From: Glandiceps talaboti
Taxonomy: Eukaryota; Hemichordata; Enteropneusta; Spengelidae
Direction of reading: 5' to 3'
NCBI RefSeq assembly: GCF_964340395.1
Contig: NC_135557.1
Span: 24,017,375-24,081,374 of the forward strand
DNA: 64,000 bases
Part shown: positions 8,412 through 64,000 of the stretch, one piece after another
Numbering within the stretch: the first letter of the stretch is position 1
Layout: every line of letters begins with the position of its first letter
Translations under genes and position numbers: made by a program
Notes under the pieces: model-generated
Databases searched by the model: none
Told to the model about the DNA's origin: nothing
What the model saw: only the letters and a program-made list of their open reading frames with translations

Positions 8412-11048
8412 TCTCTTTGTATTAGGAAATCATTTATATTCATAATTATATAACATCTCTTTATATCTGTTGAATTGGGGCGCACGCCAGTGAGTCATAA
8501 TGTATTTATAATAGTAAACAGTTGACCACTGCAATGAATAATATACTTCAAATAGCTTTCTACGATTGCTTTCTATAATTACACACTAACGCTTAATTTG
8601 CCTTAAAATTGATTAAATAAGGGTATGTCGCTTTAGAACCGGTTTAAAATTGATTTTAGTACAGATATAAGTAGGGATTTCAGGTGATTTTTAGTTCTGT
8701 ATCCCAGACCAGTAAACATTGATGCCATTATTCAAAAAAGTTTGTTGAGTATCTGAACAAAACTTTACAGTGATGTATCAGGATGAAATATTTACATTTC
8801 CAAACTAATACTTTTGATCAAAAGTGGCCGTTACCATGAAAACGAGTCAAATCCATATTTTTAATAATTTTGTTGTTTTTACATCCCTGCCTCGACTACA
8901 ACTACCATACAGTGATCTAAACTTCAACTAATGGTATGCTTGGGTGATAGCTCCATTTTGAGCAGTATTTTAATAATTATGTGGGGGTGGTTGCCATGGA
9001 AACAGATCCTATTCACAGTTTAGCGAAAATCATTTATTGGACCATAACTCTGGATATATTTGAGCGAATCTGACCAAATTTGGCATATACATAGATATAT
9101 GTTGGGACTGTATAATATGTAGATATGTCATTAATGTTACCATGGAAACTATGTGTGTGACAAAACTGTAACTCATTGAATACTCTTGGTTTATTTTAGG
9201 TCGACCAGTCAATGAACAACGGTTGTAACGTAGTTTCATTCACTGAGGAATACTGCTATTTCCACACATTTTTAACATGGACACATTGTGTTAGTGCATG
9301 TGAATAAAGTGCTAGTCATATTTCATTTATGTACAACAGCATTTTTATTTCTATTTTATATCCTCAAGGTCTCCCTTCTTAAGATCTAACAGTAGTGGAA
9401 AGTGCCATGCTATTTCCTCATCTTCCTTTATTCACTTTTCTTCCCTTTCTTGAACTGGACAATACAGTTATAGATGTCACCAGTGACCATGGACTCTGAC
9501 ATATTTACAAAATGTTTAGAAGAACTGGAAAAAATGTACAAAAACAATAATCCATTAGCATTTAAAAAAAAAATATTTCTGCAGATCTATAGTGTCAGTA
9601 ACCATTGTGTTTGTGTAAACTGGCAAATATACATGAAGATGATGTAGACTGAAGTTATTTTACAAACCTTGCACAAGATAAGAACATACAACTCAATACA
9701 ACCTGATCAAATTTATTATTACCAAACACAATAATCCAGTTTGAACCAGCCTTGGAAAAATGATTCCACTTTCAAGTTTAGCATAGTTTGATAAAGTTGA
9801 GACTGAGTATCAACCCATACACTGATACAGTTGGTATGGTAATACAATACGCAATGCCATACACATATTTTGATGGTGTCCGCCCCCCACCCCCTCGCCC
9901 CTTTTTGCAGTATACATGTACATACTGCAACCCATAAATACGATCAAAATTGGTATCTAAAGACAATTATTTTAATTTGCTATTCTCTAACACTTGCTTT
10001 CAATCTCGATACAACATCAGGCATGAAAAATGTGACGCCATTTTGTACGAGTAAACTTTCTATTTCGAACAAAATCATTGAGTTTCAACAATTTCCAAGG
10101 TTTCATGACACATAAAAACATCATATACGACTTCTTTATTGTGTTAACATTTAAATTTACGCTTAAGTATGATTTGAAAATACGTCCTACCTGCAAATTT
10201 CGCACAAGTTGAGATCGTCGCCACTTCTCCAACCTTCTCAAAATCATGTCGTTTCAGCTACAGTTCCCGGATGTAAACAAGCAGTAGCGAGACCATTTTC
10301 AAATCGGGCGCTACGCCTAACTTTCCCATACGAAGGGGCCAAATAATCATTTGAAAATTACTTATCAATAACATATTTTCATAAATTTGGGCTAAGGAAG
10401 TTAAAGTAAACAAATATTATTGACAAAAAACGTTCAAAAAGTTTGGTTTTTGAAGCCATTTTTTAAATTCTCAACCGATTTTTTCACTTTACACATCGAA
10501 CAATAGCCTATTCACCCCTCTTTCAAATGTGTTATGGTATGGTCCAGTTCAGTGACGCGTAGGCGGGAAATAGTGAACAGAGGTCGAGAGGTCATGTTGA
10601 AAAAATAGTGTACACGATCGAAGGGCGACCGCGCATACGGCCGTAATTTTCGATCAAGTTTGCACTTTGTCGCGCTGTAACTTCGTTATTACCGGTTCAA
10701 TTACTATCAAATTATAGTAATTTGGTTATTTATTTATAACTAATATTTCAAATGCAAATCAAAATGGTTTTTGAGTTAAATGCACTTCAATGAGGAAAAT
10801 CTGAGGTAAGACGTGTCGTTTCACACTGTGTCCGAAAAAAAAGTCACGTGACTGAAATCCCTAATATAAGGCTTAATTTACCTTAAAACTAGTGAAATAG
10901 GAGGTATGTCGTTAGAGTGGCCCTAAATTCTCAGTTATTATACTACTGGAAATTACTATACAATGGCAGACAGTGACAAAGTGAAAACTTCACATAATTC
11001 AATAACTTTAAAAGTTTGAAAGTAGATATCTATGCACAGTATACATAC
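8412..11048. other. Host DNA right of the element, up to the last visible dynein exon
   Basis: No exon was recognised. Around 8820-9250 a diverged repeat carries GTTGCCATGGAAAC-like sequences at 8990-9003 and 9136-9149, and a weaker one at 8830-8843, about 150 bp apart. Sequences at about 8590-8640 and 10869-10919 are similar in direct orientation. Inside them, TAGGGATTTCAG at about 8673-8684 and its reverse complement at about 10853-10864 may mark ends of a transposon of about 2.2 kb. Confidence 0.4.
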
Positions 11049-63064
<52,016 letters not shown>

Positions 63065-64000
63065 TGTAACTAAATTAAAACATCACCCTGAAATCAATTG
63101 ACACATAAAACTGTACATGGCTATCAGGATTTATTTATCAGTTGGTATGCAGTAGAAGATACAAACTTGGGTCGTTGCATATCTGAATTTTGGGTGTGTG
63201 TGTGTAAAATTTCAACAAGCTGCTTGTGTTTTCGTACTGAATTATATTAATCCCCGCTTGTAAATGAGAGCCAAATGTCACTTTAGGTGGGTATTTATGC
63301 CATTTAACTGATATACATACAACCTGAAAGTGACTTGCCACAGTAAGCGTTCTTTTTGTTCGAGGGACTAGCGTTGTGCACGGGGTTGTTTTAACTTTTA
63401 ACACTTACTATACTACAAGTTACAACGCCGTAGTACACAACTTCACAAGTCACAACTGCTACAGTTCACAATCACAGAGTCCTAAAATTTCCTTGCAGTT
63501 ACTGTAATGTGATCGTGACTACTAGTATAAAGTACACTAATTGAAGCATCACTTCGTAGTTCGTCTGGCTTTCAATAGCAAATTAGCTAAAGCCGTTTTA
63601 TACGTGTTCAATCTGAAGGTAAACCCACAGTATTCTAGTAAGAAGCAAATCATGACATTGGCAGATATCATGGATGCGCGAGAACGGGACCAGCGTCATG
63701 CGTCACAAAACAAATTTGATAAACTTTGGGACAATCGCACATGGTCCAGCTCTCAGTTTTGATGTAAAAACATGTATTTCGTTATTCAGTACTCACCTGT
63801 TATGTAAATAATACAGAATTTCGTCAAAGTCACCAAAATTCGCTGATTTTCAGACTTCCAGATTGACAACTTTTCAAAATGTCGTCTAACACCTTTTGGA
63901 TTACCGCTGCACTCTTCCGAAAACATATTCTTCCATTGGACTATTTTTTCTTGATTTCACGAGCATATCCTCTTAAAAACCTATATTGCATAATTTCATG
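63065..64000. other. Upstream flank of the dynein gene; possible promoter region
   Basis: This region should hold the 5' UTR and promoter of the minus-strand gene. I see no clear RFX X-box palindrome. On the plus strand, 63652-63762 is a 36-codon frame (MTLADIMDARERDQRHASQN to SSSQF, then TGA) with a charged, codon-like composition. It could be the start or end of a divergent gene but is too short to support on its own. Confidence 0.3.

Larger units (their letters stand above)
2283..8460 (+). mobile_element. Endogenous polinton-like / adintovirus-like DNA virus element, partial and decayed
   Basis: A compact block of intronless genes differs sharply from its surroundings: very AT-rich, with short spacers and AT-rich motifs just before each start codon. 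In order it holds a membrane protein remnant, a capsid-like gene, a packaging ATPase, an unknown gene, a basic single-span membrane protein, a triplicated short gene, another membrane-associated gene, a cysteine-rich gene, and one converging minus-strand gene. A capsid gene next to a packaging ATPase is typical of polinton-like viruses and adintoviruses integrated in animal genomes. No protein-primed polymerase, integrase, protease or terminal inverted repeat was found, and the first gene starts abruptly at the left edge, so the copy is truncated. The right edge, near 8412-8480, is estimated from composition. The family assignment is inference from gene content and recognised protein families. 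Confidence 0.7.

Noticed and set aside
2283-8460. Terminal inverted repeats or target duplication of the virus-like element
   Set aside because: I compared both edges by eye and found no convincing inverse or direct match; the left edge cuts into a gene.

Overview
The window looks like genomic DNA of an invertebrate animal. It has spliced genes with GT-AG introns, a ciliary motor gene, tRNA-derived SINEs, MITE-like elements and long microsatellites. I cannot name the species from sequence alone. The minus strand from 63064 down to 11049 carries the 5' two-thirds of one gene, an axonemal outer-arm dynein heavy chain of the DNAH5/DNAH8 class, most like DNAH5. I placed 56 exons (about 8.95 kb, 2985 codons) by reading the protein and splice sites. 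They run from the start methionine through the tail and linker to the AAA4 P-loop. The rest of AAA4, the stalk, AAA5, AAA6 and the C-terminus lie beyond position 1. All exon phases agree except between 51252 and 49917, where one exon of 3n+2 bases is unseen. Positions 2283-8460 hold a different kind of DNA: a very AT-rich, intronless, compact cluster of short genes, mostly on the plus strand. It includes a capsid-like protein, a DNA-packaging ATPase, several small membrane proteins, a cysteine-rich protein and one converging minus-strand gene. This is a decayed endogenous DNA virus-like element of the polinton-like/adintovirus-like kind. It lies either in a dynein intron longer than 11 kb or beyond a broken gene end. 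Several of its genes carry frameshifts or stops, and no polymerase or integrase is visible. One gene has an in-frame 186-bp triplication that turned its own promoter into coding sequence. The dynein introns are full of repeats: a piggyBac-like element placed so that its TTAA starts at base 6 of an intron, a 2.6-kb hAT-like insertion that split an older repeat, a minisatellite of about 36 copies of 78-80 bp, a tRNA-derived SINE family, foldback and MITE families, a 55-bp near-perfect palindrome, and partial tandem copies of four dynein exons. No rRNA, CRISPR or stand-alone tRNA gene was seen.
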